A DNA stretch of 64,000 bases from Xylogone sp. PMI_703 (Eukaryota > Ascomycota > Leotiomycetes), in the NCBI GenBank assembly GCA_021399445.1, contig JAJTUQ010000005.1:2728001-2792000 (forward strand). Reading direction: 5' to 3'. Made by a program: the position numbers and the translations under genes. The notes beneath the pieces are model-generated. The model did no database searches, was not told the origin of the DNA, and saw only the letters and a list, made by a program, of their open reading frames with translations. This document shows, one piece after another, positions 25,387 to 36,528 of this stretch; the first letter of the stretch is position 1, and each line of letters starts with the position of its first letter.

Positions 25387-27980
25387 ATGACGCTTTCAGA
25401 GGATGCTCCCATGAATGGGAATCATGAGCCTCGTTTTCCATATCCGCAAACTGGCAGTGATCGCAATTATGAGATACCCAAGTCCTATCATTCTCAAAAG
25501 ACTCGAATCCGAGTCGCTTGCGTTGGCGCAGGTCCTACAGGCAAGTTGGCACATAATCAAACTTGAGCCGACAGAAATGGACTTGACAACTGAGTATTTG
25601 TCGCAGGACTCGCTCTGGCTTTCAAGATGGAACGACAAATGGGACCTGGCACATGGGACTTGACTTTATATGAGAAAAATCCTGCAATTGGTGGAACTTG
25701 GTATGAAAATAAGTGAGTCAATGTGAGCATGGTTAGATCCATTCCCTTTGTCTAATCTATTCAATGTAGATATCCCGGTAAATATAACGTCAAACAATCG
25801 ACCTTACTCTAGAAACTGCAGAAACTCATGAATATTTATCCAGGTTGCGCATGTGATGTAAGATATGTTAGTCTTAGCATGGTAACTATACTCATATAGC
25901 GGATTTGATTTGTAGATACCTGCGCATGTAAATATCCAATGCTTACTTATGGCGCATTGTGGAATGCTGATAAAGACAGATTTATACATACAGCTGGGAT
26001 CCGAATCCAGATTGGTCAACTTACTTTGCTTACGGCCCCGAGATTCTGGAATACTTTAAGAGTTGAGTAATTCATTACTTTATTGCGACCTATACTCACG
26101 CTTGTTCACAAGAATTTTCGGGAAAGCACGATCTTCAACATTATGTCCAGTTGAATACTCAGGTAGTCTCTGCAACCTGGTTCCCACAAGAAGGGATATA
26201 CAAGATACTACTACGCAACTCTCGCACCGGTGAACAGAGAGAAGATTGGTCTCATATTTTGGTGAATGCCACGGGAAATTTAAATAAGTGGAAATGTATT
26301 GGCTCCCCCTCCTACGAATGAGTATATCTGATTTTGAAATTTTCTAGGGCCTAACATTGAAGGCCTACATTCATTTGCAGGACCAATGATGCACAGCGCT
26401 AGGTGGGATGAGTCCGTTGATTTCAAAGACAAAGTAGTTGGGGGTAAATTTTCAACCTCAAAGTATAGACCAGATTAACTAATCATTTTAGTGATTGGAA
26501 CCGGCTCAACTGCGATTCAGATAGTACCTCAACTTCAAAAAGGTTGGTTCACTCAAACATCAACATCATTATTGCATAGGGGTCTAATAATTGGGCATAG
26601 TCTCAAAGAAGTTGTCTCTATTCATGAGATCACCAACATGGATTAGCCCACCCTTCGGTGGCGGGGTCCTACGTGAAGAAATCAAGCATGGGCACGAAGG
26701 AGATATGTCACATAGACAATACACCTTTTCTAATGACGAGAAAAGACTATTTCACGAAAAGAGTGACAGTCATCTGGAATTACGACAGAAGATAGAAGCA
26801 GAGATCAATCTCAACTTTGGACTTTATATAAAAGAGACGGATCTCCAAAAGAAAACACTTGAGACTATGAAGAACGAGATGGAACGAAGAATAGGCCCGG
26901 GACATGAGGAACTGAAGGTATTATTACCATTGCATTGTAACTTGCCACGCAGTGTCTGATAATTTTCCAGAAACATTTGATACCATCTTGGCTTCCTGGC
27001 TGTCGAAGAATTACCCCTGGTGATGGATATCTTGAAGCTCTGGTTAAGGATAATGTTCGATGTGTTTTCAAGAATATCCGAAAAATTACACCAGAAGGGA
27101 CAGTTGACAGTGATGGAGTTCTGCATAAACTTGACATTCTTATTTGTGCAACTGGTGTATGTTCTAGCAATTCCCGCAGGATGATAGCTAACTAGATCTG
27201 AAAACAGTTTGACGTTCCTTATATTCCGCACTTCAAGGTGATAAACGGAAAGGGAGTTAATATGCAGGATGCCTGGCATGATTCTCCGAAGTAAGCCACA
27301 AGACACGCATTTGACCTGTTCTAGTGCGCTGCTAAGTATCAAACTTTAGTCTGTATCTGGGGATAACAGCTCCCGATTATCCAAACTACTTCGTCACCAT
27401 AGGTCCTGGTGGAACTTGGTCAAAGTGAGCAAATAATTCATAATCTACATCCAGTAGCTGACAAAATTTAGTGGAACAATACTTCCCGCAGTAAGATACA
27501 TTTTCCACACTTCTTCTAAGAACTCGGCACTTATTTAGCATTCTAGCTCGAAACTGCCTGTGAACATTTCATCCAGATATTTAAGAAGATGCAAGAAGAA
27601 GGCATTAAGTCAATTGAAGTCACGCAAGAGGCTTGTGATGATTTTCTTTATCATATGGACAAGTTTCACGAAAACACTGTATGGGCAGACAACTGCAGTA
27701 GCTGGTTCAAAAAGAACGGCCGCGTATGGGTTTGGCCCGGTGCCGTAAGTACTTTATACAATGGTAAAGTGAAAGCGTGCTAATACTGTGATCAAAGACA
27801 ATCCATTATTTAAAAACTTTACATGCACCACCGCGGTATGAAGACTACAAGTTTACGTATTGGAAAGGGAGAAGATTTGCTTACCTAGGTGACGGATCGG
27901 TGAAAGCTATGCATGGAAAAGATTTCAGAGCACTCGCACCTTATATAAGAAATAGCGACACAGCGTGGAGTATTGAATAG
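25387..27980 (+). CDS. type I Baeyer-Villiger flavin monooxygenase
   Basis: An FAD/NADPH monooxygenase. Inferred exons: 25387-25540, 25607-25712, 25770-25777, 25844-25857, 25916-25927, 25980-26061, 26113-26295, 26348-26443, 26492-26542, 26601-26917, 26971-27156, 27208-27290, 27350-27424, 27472-27490, 27547-27744, 27798-27980 (588 aa). Every junction keeps frame and restores family motifs: GAGPTG (FAD), NPAIGGTWYENKYPG, CACDIPAH, YTYSWDPNPDW, the BVMO fingerprint FAGPMMHSARWD (F195, G197, H201, W205), GTGSTA (NADPH), RSPTWISP and ICATGFD. The first intron has a GC donor in perfect context (AG/GCAAGT). It inserts oxygen next to a ketone, making esters or lactones; the substrate is unknown. A start at 25363 is possible. 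Confidence 0.88.
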
Positions 27981-28840
27981 ATTTATAGATTATAGATCTT
28001 GTAACAAGATTCCACTTTAAACTTGTATTTCTTGCATGAGACAGTTTCCATTGTATGAATTGAGGTTCGCCGTAGAGTCTGATAAACACGATCCTAAGAA
28101 ACGCCCTATATGAATGGTAGTATTCGTACCCTCATGTCCTGGTCCGAGATCACAGCATCACAGATTTGATGTGCGCAGTACACATGAGACAAGGAAAGAC
28201 TGAGCAGAATACGACTCTGGGTGATGCTACAAATCTAATTATCAACTGGTATTGCGTATAATTCAAACAATATAAGTTGTTCGGACTTGGACAATCCTCC
28301 GACTGCCAGCTTCGGATGCGTTCCCGTCATATATCAAATATCTCTTTAGATTTATTTCCTGTGGCCAGAGAAATGTTGGTGGCTCTATGCACCATGAGAT
28401 ATATACCCAGTTCCTTCTTTCACAATCTCCAAGCCCTCAGTCCAGATGCATTTCTGTTTAGTTGCGTTACTCAGCTGGCCACAAATACAAAGTGATTCAA
28501 ATTTGGATCTGCGGTTATAAAGTCGCCATAAGTATAAGAACAGCACCTGGTCCTGTCTCCGCCTCTATCTTTGGAATCACCTTTAATGTGAGGGTATTCG
28601 GAACAATACACTTATTGTTATGACCATATGTCAATATAATTTTATTTCCGAATGTTCCTATAGCTTCACTGGGCAAAACGACATCCACCTACGAAAGTGG
28701 CTTGGTGCTAGCAGTGTAGAGAGCACTTTGCGCTTTTCAGCTGAAAACTAGAGAACAACATATTTATTAACTCTTCAATCTTTGAATAAATTACTCTATT
28801 TAGAATTCAGGGTATTCAAAATATTTATTGCTCCTTTGTA
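27981..28840. other. intergenic, no gene seen
   Basis: Flank between the monooxygenase and the HET gene. No feature recognised on either strand. Confidence 0.6.
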
Positions 28841-30727
28841 ATGGCCACTGGCCTCTACCACCCTCTAGATCCGCTCAGGCATGAAATACGCCTGTGTAGG
28901 CTTGCACCTGCGAAAGATAAAGCTGCGGCCCTGCAGTGCACACTCCGCAAGATTTCAATCGATGACAATGTGCCATTCACAGCATTATCTTACACCTGGG
29001 GAAGTCCTGCTAATCCAGCTACTATATCAGTAAACGGGATTTCGTTTTCTGTTACCCGCAACCTGGAATCTGCACTTCGCCATCTTCGGGATCGCCACGT
29101 ATCAAGAGACTTATGGATCGATGCGTTGTGTATCAATCAGACCGACAATGATGAGAAGGGCAGTCAAGTGAGCTTTATGCGACAGATATACAAGGGCGCT
29201 ACAGGTACTATCGTCTTCATGGGCGCGGAAGAAGATGATAGTACGTTGGCGATGGAGTGTTGCACGAAGTGGAATCAGCTCCTTCCGCGCAACTGGCCAG
29301 ATATGGATTGGATTGAAGACTCAAATGGTCTGTGGTTAGGCAGCTTAACAGAATCAAAGCTACCCCCAGTGGAGATCATCTTGAAAGGTATGCCGGATCG
29401 GAGAACATTTAAAGCGATCAAGAATCTATTCACTCGCTCATGGACATCTCGAATTTGGGTTATCCAGGAAGTTATTTCCTCACCCAATGTCGAAGTACAA
29501 TGCGGCTATTTCCGAATGCACTGGTCATATTTCTGGAGGAGTGCTAGACTTTTGATTAATCACCAGTCTGATTTACTGAATGATGAGAGATTCACGGCTT
29601 TATTGGGATGCAATAGTGCTATCGGACTGAGCCCTCAAGCTATTACCTGGGTCCAGGATCTGTTTCGGGGTTGTTACCATGTCTGCAATACTGATCAAGG
29701 TAAAGGCTTTCTTCCTCAATCATTTCTCCATACTTTACACGCTTTCCGTCCAAAGCAAGCAACAGACCCAAGAGACAAAATCTTCGCAATTACGGGCTTC
29801 TCAGAGGATCGAGGGCTAGGGCTGTTAGGTGACTTCGACGTATCAACCTTTTCCCCTAATTATTCAATATCTTTCCAAGAACTGTATATCAAGGCTGCTC
29901 GCACTTTTCTAGATGCCAAGGATCTGAATGCTGCTCTCCGCAGCAAGAAGGAGCTTATCTGGGACAGTAGAGGCGCCATGAGGATAAAGAAAACCCTGGA
30001 TATTTTGAGCTTCTGTCATCATCCTGACCGTAGAAATGGAATGCCTTCCTGGGTCCCAGATTGGACAGAAGCTATGAACTGGCATCCTCTACATTCCTTA
30101 GAGCAATCGAAAACAGATTTCTTCCAGGCTTCCCTCGGAATGGAACCTCAGTATAGCTTTGGACCGAATAATACTCTCACCATTTCAGGTACACTTGTAG
30201 ACAACATTGTTACTATCGGCAGCACAACTCAGGAATTGGATATGGACCCAACATTGACTTGGTTAAGCCTGCTTGGTGACCAGAAGAGAAGCTATATTGC
30301 CGGTGGGACTCAGATAGAGGCTTTCTATAGGACTCTTACGGCAACGCCGCACGAGAAGATAGGCCAAAAGGAATTCGAGAGGCGACTCAATCCAGCCGAG
30401 GGCTCCAGGAGGTTTATCATTACTGCCCAGGGCTATATGGGCCTTGCACCACCGAAAACGCAGGTAGGCGATTTGGTTTGCGTCTTCCTCGGTACAGATG
30501 TACCAATCGTGATTCGACGATCTGGTCCAAATTATGTTCTCGTTGGGGAATGTTATATCCAGGGCCTCATGACTGGAGAGCTATTCAAATTGTCAGGCAT
30601 ACTACAGAATACCGTGACATCGAGTCATTTGTGGCGCTTTATACGATTTCTGCGATATTTAGCACAAGATCGAGCCCTTGCAACTCCATACTTTGCCGTT
30701 TTGGTTGAAGACTTTGTTCTGGAATGA
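28841..30727 (+). CDS. HET-domain protein, single exon
   Basis: An intronless 628-aa protein with the classic HET domain in its first ~220 residues: YHPLDPLRHEIRL at the start, FTALSYTWG (first HET block), LWIDALCINQ (second block) and FTRSWTSRIWVIQE (third block). The rest is the usual variable region ending in short strands and GLAPPKTQVGDLVCVFLG, a motif common near the C-terminus of this HET subgroup. There is no signal peptide, membrane helix or repeat domain. HET proteins act in vegetative incompatibility and programmed cell death after non-self recognition. This is a second, unrelated HET architecture about 9 kb from the first, with intact reading frame. Confidence 0.9.
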   Translation: MATGLYHPLDPLRHEIRLCRLAPAKDKAAALQCTLRKISIDDNVPFTALSYTWGSPANPATISVNGISFSVTRNLESALRHLRDRHVSRDLWIDALCINQTDNDEKGSQVSFMRQIYKGATGTIVFMGAEEDDSTLAMECCTKWNQLLPRNWPDMDWIEDSNGLWLGSLTESKLPPVEIILKGMPDRRTFKAIKNLFTRSWTSRIWVIQEVISSPNVEVQCGYFRMHWSYFWRSARLLINHQSDLLNDERFTALLGCNSAIGLSPQAITWVQDLFRGCYHVCNTDQGKGFLPQSFLHTLHAFRPKQATDPRDKIFAITGFSEDRGLGLLGDFDVSTFSPNYSISFQELYIKAARTFLDAKDLNAALRSKKELIWDSRGAMRIKKTLDILSFCHHPDRRNGMPSWVPDWTEAMNWHPLHSLEQSKTDFFQASLGMEPQYSFGPNNTLTISGTLVDNIVTIGSTTQELDMDPTLTWLSLLGDQKRSYIAGGTQIEAFYRTLTATPHEKIGQKEFERRLNPAEGSRRFIITAQGYMGLAPPKTQVGDLVCVFLGTDVPIVIRRSGPNYVLVGECYIQGLMTGELFKLSGILQNTVTSSHLWRFIRFLRYLAQDRALATPYFAVLVEDFVLE

Positions 30728-31676
30728 TTGTTAAAAAGGCCATACTAATTCCATTTGCTGGACACTTTGAGAGGAGGCTAGGATAGTCGATAAGGCTTGG
30801 TGTAATTGACTAGTGGCGCCCGAAATTCAAAGGCATTTAATAATACTATACTGACATTGGAGATGAATGAGGCTTTTCAATGCGCGACTTAACTAATTGA
30901 GCACACAGAACGCAATGATGAAAGTTGCATGGATTAATGTAGTATGGGAGCCTGAGTCGTACTTTATGTGCGTACAATAGGCATAATTCTCCAGCCATTC
31001 GCATACAGTTACTATTACAGAGCGCAAAGCAGTGACAGTTTCAAATCAATATCTGCTCACTTAGGGCTACTTCGGAATCATGACCCCGAGCCACCAATGA
31101 CCCCTTATGGTTGCTAGTTTGTCAGTAATTCATTTCTCCATAAATCAACATACCGGGGTTAAACCGGGGCAGCCGAAACCCCATCTGGGGCTTCTCCAGC
31201 TGCTACGGCAGATGCGGAATATCCGCAGAAAATAATCCCCGTGTTAAGCTCCACAAGTCGTACTTCATACGGAAGTCGGCTCCTTGTTAGCCCTAATGCC
31301 ATTCAGAATTGGGAGTAGTGGTATATGTCAGGAGCTCCATCTCAGTACCTTGTAGTTGTTGAACTGTACAATGGTGTTCAAAGCAGAATGCAGGCCCAGA
31401 TATTCGGATTATGCCCACTGATATCAGTGATCGGCAATGGATAAAAGGGCCTCGGCTTGGTAATAAGACCGTAGTGCCTCACATTAGGCTAGATAATCGG
31501 TGACATTCATAAGGGAGCAGGGCCAAGATTCTTTGAAATTCCTGTCGCATACATCGTTAGATACCGCCGCGATGCCGTTCGGAATTCTGGATGACAAGAA
31601 GCTCGAGTTGGTTCCAGGGACCGGTAGGTATCATTTTCCTATCATAGGATAGAGGCTGACCTCGGGAACAGCTTGT
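30728..31676. promoter_or_regulatory. upstream region of MFS transporter
   Basis: Non-coding spacer with two copies of ACCGGGG around 31153-31168, a GC-rich stretch, and a CGG/CCG palindrome at 31213-31227. No gene could be built here. Confidence 0.45.
31213..31227. promoter_or_regulatory. candidate Zn2Cys6 factor site (CGG-N5-CCG)
   Basis: TGCGGAATATCCGCA: arms TGCGGA and TCCGCA are exact reverse complements around a 3-base centre, giving inverted CGG half-sites spaced by 5. It lies about 450 bases upstream of the drug-type transporter ATG. Such sites bind Zn2Cys6 dimers; the factor is unknown. Confidence 0.35.
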
Positions 31677-33503
31677 ATGAATGATCAGTCCGATGTGCCT
31701 CGACAATACGAATCTGTTCCTCGGGAGCTCCTGAAGCACGGAACCGGTCGCTTTTCGCATGTCATCCTCGTACCTCAACCGACGGACTCACCAAACGATC
31801 CCTTGAATGTGAATACGCCCTTTAATATCATATATTTTGAGACGAGTTAGACTAACTAAACATCTAAAAGTGGTCCATATGGAAAAAGGATGCCATCCTT
31901 GTTATCGTTGGCCTCTCCGCCGCCGTCGTCGGCGCCTTTGGCCCCATGTTATCCCCCGGATTTGTTGAGATCGCAGGCGAACTAGGAATCAGTGTCAACA
32001 CGCTCTCTCAATCAACCGCGTGGCTCATCTTGACGATTGGTCTCTCCCTCTTCATCGCGAACCCCCTGGCCAAGATCTACGGAAGACGACCGGTGTTTCT
32101 CGTTTCTATCGTCATCATGTTCGTGACAAGTCTCTGGGGCGCCTTTTCGAAGGACTATCCATCATTTCTCGCGAGCCGAGTGGTATCGGGTTTTGGAATG
32201 GCCCCTTATGAGGTGTTGGTGCAGTGTACCATTGGTGATATGTACTTTGTCCATCAGAGAGCTACTAGAATCGGTTAGTGACTTAAATGATTATGCGGTA
32301 AAGCTGAACTGACGAATTCCTCTAAGCTATCTGGAATCTCTTCTTGTTGTGTGGTATAGCTGGAGGCGCCATGATTAGTGGTTATATCATCGAAGTAAGA
32401 TGAGACTCTCAAATCCACAGCGATTTATGTGACCACCGCATAATTAACACATGATACAGGATATTGGATGGAAATGGACATTCGGCATTTGCGCCATTTT
32501 GTTTGGCGTATTTGTGATCTTTGTCTTCCTTTTTGTTCCAGAGACGGCATACAATCGTCTCCCACTAGAGGAACGATTCCGTGGCATGGCTGTAAAAAGC
32601 TCTGACATTGAGAAAGCACCCCTTGATAGTGAGCATAAAGAGATCACCATGGCCGAGCAGTCTCCAAACGAAGTTTATGCATCCGAGCCCAAGGACTCGT
32701 ACTGGAAGGGATTGCGTCTATACACTGGAACGTACAGCAACACGCCACTATGGAAGATCATGTGTCGGCCGTTTGTTGTATTCTGGTATCCTGCGGTCCT
32801 GTGGGGATTTCTCGTATATGGCACTACTCTCACTTGGATTGTTGTGTTCAGCGTCGTCAATGCTTCCATATTCACCCTGCCTCCATATAACTTCTCAGTA
32901 TCCCAGACGGGTCTTATCAGTTTATCTCCTTTCATCCTTACGATTATCGGTGAGCTTATTGCTGGGCCATTGAACGACTACATCTGCCTTGTTCTTACCA
33001 AGAAAAACCATGGTATATACGAGCCCGAGTTTCGGTTGGTGCTTATGGTACCGGTCTTGCTAATCGGTGTTGCCGGATTCTTCGGATTTGGAGCTACGGT
33101 CCATTTCCAAACACATTGGATTGGGCCAGTCCTTACCTTTGGTTTCGCGAACATGTCCCTAGCATTTGCGAATGGATGTGTGTTTGGATATGTCATAGAT
33201 TCTTATGAAGATCTCAGCGAAGAAGGTATGCACTTTTCCATCCATTCGCTAACTGGGCAATACTAATAAGTACTTTGCGCTATAGCCTTCGTAGCCATAA
33301 ACGCACGAAACTTGCTAACCTTCGGACTAACATACTTTGTCAATGATTGGCTGGCCCAAGATGGACCATTACAAGTGTTCAATATCCTTGGCGGATGCTT
33401 CATCGCTGTTTGTGGCTTGACACTTCCTTTATGGATTTTTGGAAAGAAGATTAGGAGCTTCATTGCTAGAAGCGAGACATTAACAAGGTTCATGAGGCAC
33501 TAG
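31677..33503 (+). CDS. MFS multidrug-type transporter (DHA1-like)
   Basis: A major facilitator transporter in five exons: 31677-31808, 31871-32273, 32327-32394, 32460-33225, 33286-33503 (528 aa). The hydrophilic N-terminus ends in the family hallmark VPQPTDSPNDPLNWSIWKKD. Twelve hydrophobic helices follow, with AKIYGRRPVF (motif A) in loop 2-3, FLFVPETAYNR after helix 6, a charged central loop of about 60 residues, and VNDWLAQDG before the last helices. These features place it with fungal DHA1 drug:H+ antiporters, often annotated as polyamine or fungicide efflux pumps. The start at 31677 is the first ATG after an in-frame stop. Substrate unknown. Confidence 0.88.
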
Positions 33504-34247
33504 GTGGATTCATGTTACTCTATGCAATATCCAGTCATTTTAATGACGAAAGAGGATACTAGGTTAAGGTAATAGATGGTGAAGGAATAAGGGCTAAATA
33601 TGGAGCTAACTACTAAAAAAGCAATTTTCTTCTGAACCTATGTGAAATAGACATATCGTCTGAGATCTATTTGCTGTTTTCACCTCATATAAGCACCTAT
33701 GCAACGGAAACGTTACATTATCCGCAAAAAAATAATCGGCCCATGGGAGAGCGCCATCCCACTTCTGGCGCCGTAAAGGAGCGAAAAGCTACAAAGCGCT
33801 CACATCCCCTCACCGCTAATGGAGCTGCCCCTGGCTTCTCCTACCGCATGAAGCAGGTAGAAATGTCTCTAATGTAGTATCAAAGTAATCAAGCTTTCGT
33901 CAAGCTTTCTCCCAAGCTTTTTTTGTCCGTAGTGCCGCGGGGTAATGACGCCCTCCTCTTCCTTGGCTAACCTTGCTCCTTTTATTCATGTTCCGTCCAT
34001 ACAGAGTCGTACAACATGCGAACGACTTTCATTCGGAGTTGCTTCAATAGGTGTGAAGAATGGCGATCTTCTTACTCAGCTCCCCTGAAGTCGAAGTTCG
34101 GGCTTATCACCCTGGCATTGCAATGTTCCTATAGGAAGGTATCAATTTGAGCCCACGTCATGACTGCGGACCATTTAAGAGCATTACCATTTCCCCCTCT
34201 CTGGCGATGCATCAATTTTATTGTTCGTGGATTGTCAGAGGAATAAT
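33504..34247. other. intergenic, no gene seen
   Basis: Spacer between the transporter and the GH47-like gene. Only short unrecognised frames; the right end should hold the GH47 promoter. Confidence 0.6.
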
Positions 34248-35995
34248 ATGGTCCATATACTATCTTTACTTGCGGTTGCCGTGTGGCCTCTCGCGTCGCA
34301 CGCTTGCGTGACTATCCAACATCAATTCCAACATGGACATGGCGGCGTCCCCTCCAAGGCATTGGCGGTAAAACAAGAGTATGAATACGTCTGGGGAGAA
34401 TATGCCAAATATGCGTTTGGAAAAGATGACCTCCTACCAATTAGTCATTCAGCTGAGAATGATCTGTTTGGATGGGGAGCGACGATTGTCGATGGTATCG
34501 ACACCGCCGTCGTGATGGGTCTCACAGATATCGTGAAGCAACAGCTTGCCTGGATCGCAAGTGTCGATTTCGGCCGCTCGGATTTTATTGTGGACGAGTT
34601 TGATGCTATGATCCGGTATATAGGTGGCCTACTGAGTGCATACGACCTCATCAATAGTCCCATTGTGCCCAAAGGCACCTATAATCCAGAACACGTTGAA
34701 GCGCTATTGAAGGCGGCCACGACTATTTCAGATCACCTTAAGCCTATGTTTAACACTCCTTCGGGATTGCCATTAGCAAATATCAATTTCACTACAGAGG
34801 AATCGTCCAACTGCAACCCAATTGAGCCATGTAATGCCACTGGTGTCGATACGGCAGTAACGGGCACTCTTATCCTTGAATGGTATCGCCTGTCGGACTT
34901 AACAAAGGACTATTCGTACCGCCAACTGGCTGAGAAAACAGAAGCCAATTTGATTAGTCCCGATCAAGACCTGATCTATCCTTACATTGTGGGATCAAGT
35001 CTTGACGTTAATACCGGCAAATACACCAACGTGGCGGGAGGTTGGCAGGCAGGCATTGATAGCTTCATCGAATACCTCATCAAGACCTACATCTATGCAC
35101 CCGAAGAGCCATCCACCGTAGACTACAAGAACTTCTGGGTCGGTACGGTCAATTCCACCATGACTTACCTTGCCAAGCACCCCTTCCAGCACCCCGAGCT
35201 CACCTTCATTACCCAACTCGACAGTAACGGCAACCCAGCATATACAATGGACGACTATGCCTGTTTTGCTGGAGGCAATCTTCTACTTGGCGGTCGTTAT
35301 CTTAACGACCCCGCTGTCTTTGACTTTGGCTTAGCCGTTACTGATTCCTGTCACGCACTATTCAATACATCGGAAGCAGGTTTAAACCCATCACGTACGT
35401 CACAGTTCTTCTCAAGCTGTTTGAGTTCGTTAATATCCGATTACTGACTTGATCTAGAATGGTCCTGGTTCAATTCTCAGAACCAGACTTACAATCCTTC
35501 AGATGCTCAGAACCCAGCCAATGTAGCTTACGCTGAGAAGAATGGCTTTTACGTTGACGATCCCTTCTGGGGTGCTTATCCGGAGCCCATTGAGAGCATA
35601 TTTTATGCTTACCGTCTGACTGGTGACACCCGTTGGCAAGACTACGCGTGGGAAGCCTTTGAAGCAATGCTAAAGGATACCCGCCGGTCTTCATCTGAGG
35701 CGTTCGCACAATTGAACAATGTTACCCAGCCGCTTGGTGGGACTTTGAGCGATTATGTACCAAGGTAAACAAACCCACAACAACCTACCTCTGTACCTAT
35801 TCTCACTGTCCATGGTGATACCTGCTCCAATTACTGACTCCATTTTGTTACAGTTTCCTCTTTGCCGAAGTCCTCAAGTACTTCTACCTCATCTTCTCCG
35901 ATCCCTCACTCGTAAGCCTCGACCAATATGTCTTCAATACCGAATGTCACCCTGTTAAGATCCAAAGTGGCACCTGCGCGGCTGGGAAGTTTTAA
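34248..35995 (+). CDS. GH47 alpha-mannosidase-like protein, active site altered
   Basis: A family 47 (class I alpha-1,2-mannosidase) protein in three exons: 34248-35394, 35458-35764, 35854-35995 (531 aa). The N-terminus [20 protein letters not shown] is a signal peptide, so it enters the secretory path. Family blocks present: [73 protein letters not shown] and NTECHP (the Ca2+-site Thr). Three acidic positions expected from the family differ. The Glu of FE-x-x-IR is Asp119 (EFDAMIR). The Glu of the G-x-x-PE motif is Ser382 (GLNPSQW). The Glu of MESF is Pro484 (YVPSF). The DSFIEYL Asp is kept. It may be a pseudo-enzyme, a lectin-like or ER quality-control protein, or a divergent mannosidase. 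Confidence 0.85.
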
Positions 35996-36528
35996 TACGT
36001 AAAAGGAGGAATAGGAGAACTAGCACATCCAAAATATATGAATAGATATAAATTAGTGTGTAGTAGAGATCAAAGGCTTTAAAGTACCGATAAATTTCCG
36101 TAGACTCCCTATCCATAATGGCTATTTGAGTAGGCGGTCCCTATTTAAACGCCTTGCTTCAAACCTGCCAAGATACTAGTCTCTTTGAATTGCATTACTC
36201 TTGCTATATGGAACCTTGGCTAGACAGTATGACTGTCAATATAGAGATTCCCGTTAAAAACAATATCCGCCACTACAATTGAACGATATTTTGGAGATCG
36301 GACTTTGAGATTTGCCAGTTTTTCATAGGCCAAACTATAATGTTCCGCAACAACATCAACGAAAAATCTTTGTAATCATTAAATCAGGCGTTCCTAGTAA
36401 TGTTTAATTCAAATGAAGCCGGGTATCCACTTGATGCTATTTTCTATAAAGAACACGACGAATACAATATAACTAGAAATGAAATATAGTCCTTCCTAAT
36501 ACCGACATTATCTCCCTGCATAATACCT
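35996..36528. other. convergent 3' region, nothing recognised
   Basis: AT-rich 3' flanks of the GH47-like gene and the surface-protein gene. No further gene seen. Confidence 0.6.

Noticed and set aside
34995..35216. Minus-strand frame inside the GH47-like gene
   Set aside because: Antisense shadow of a well-supported coding exon.
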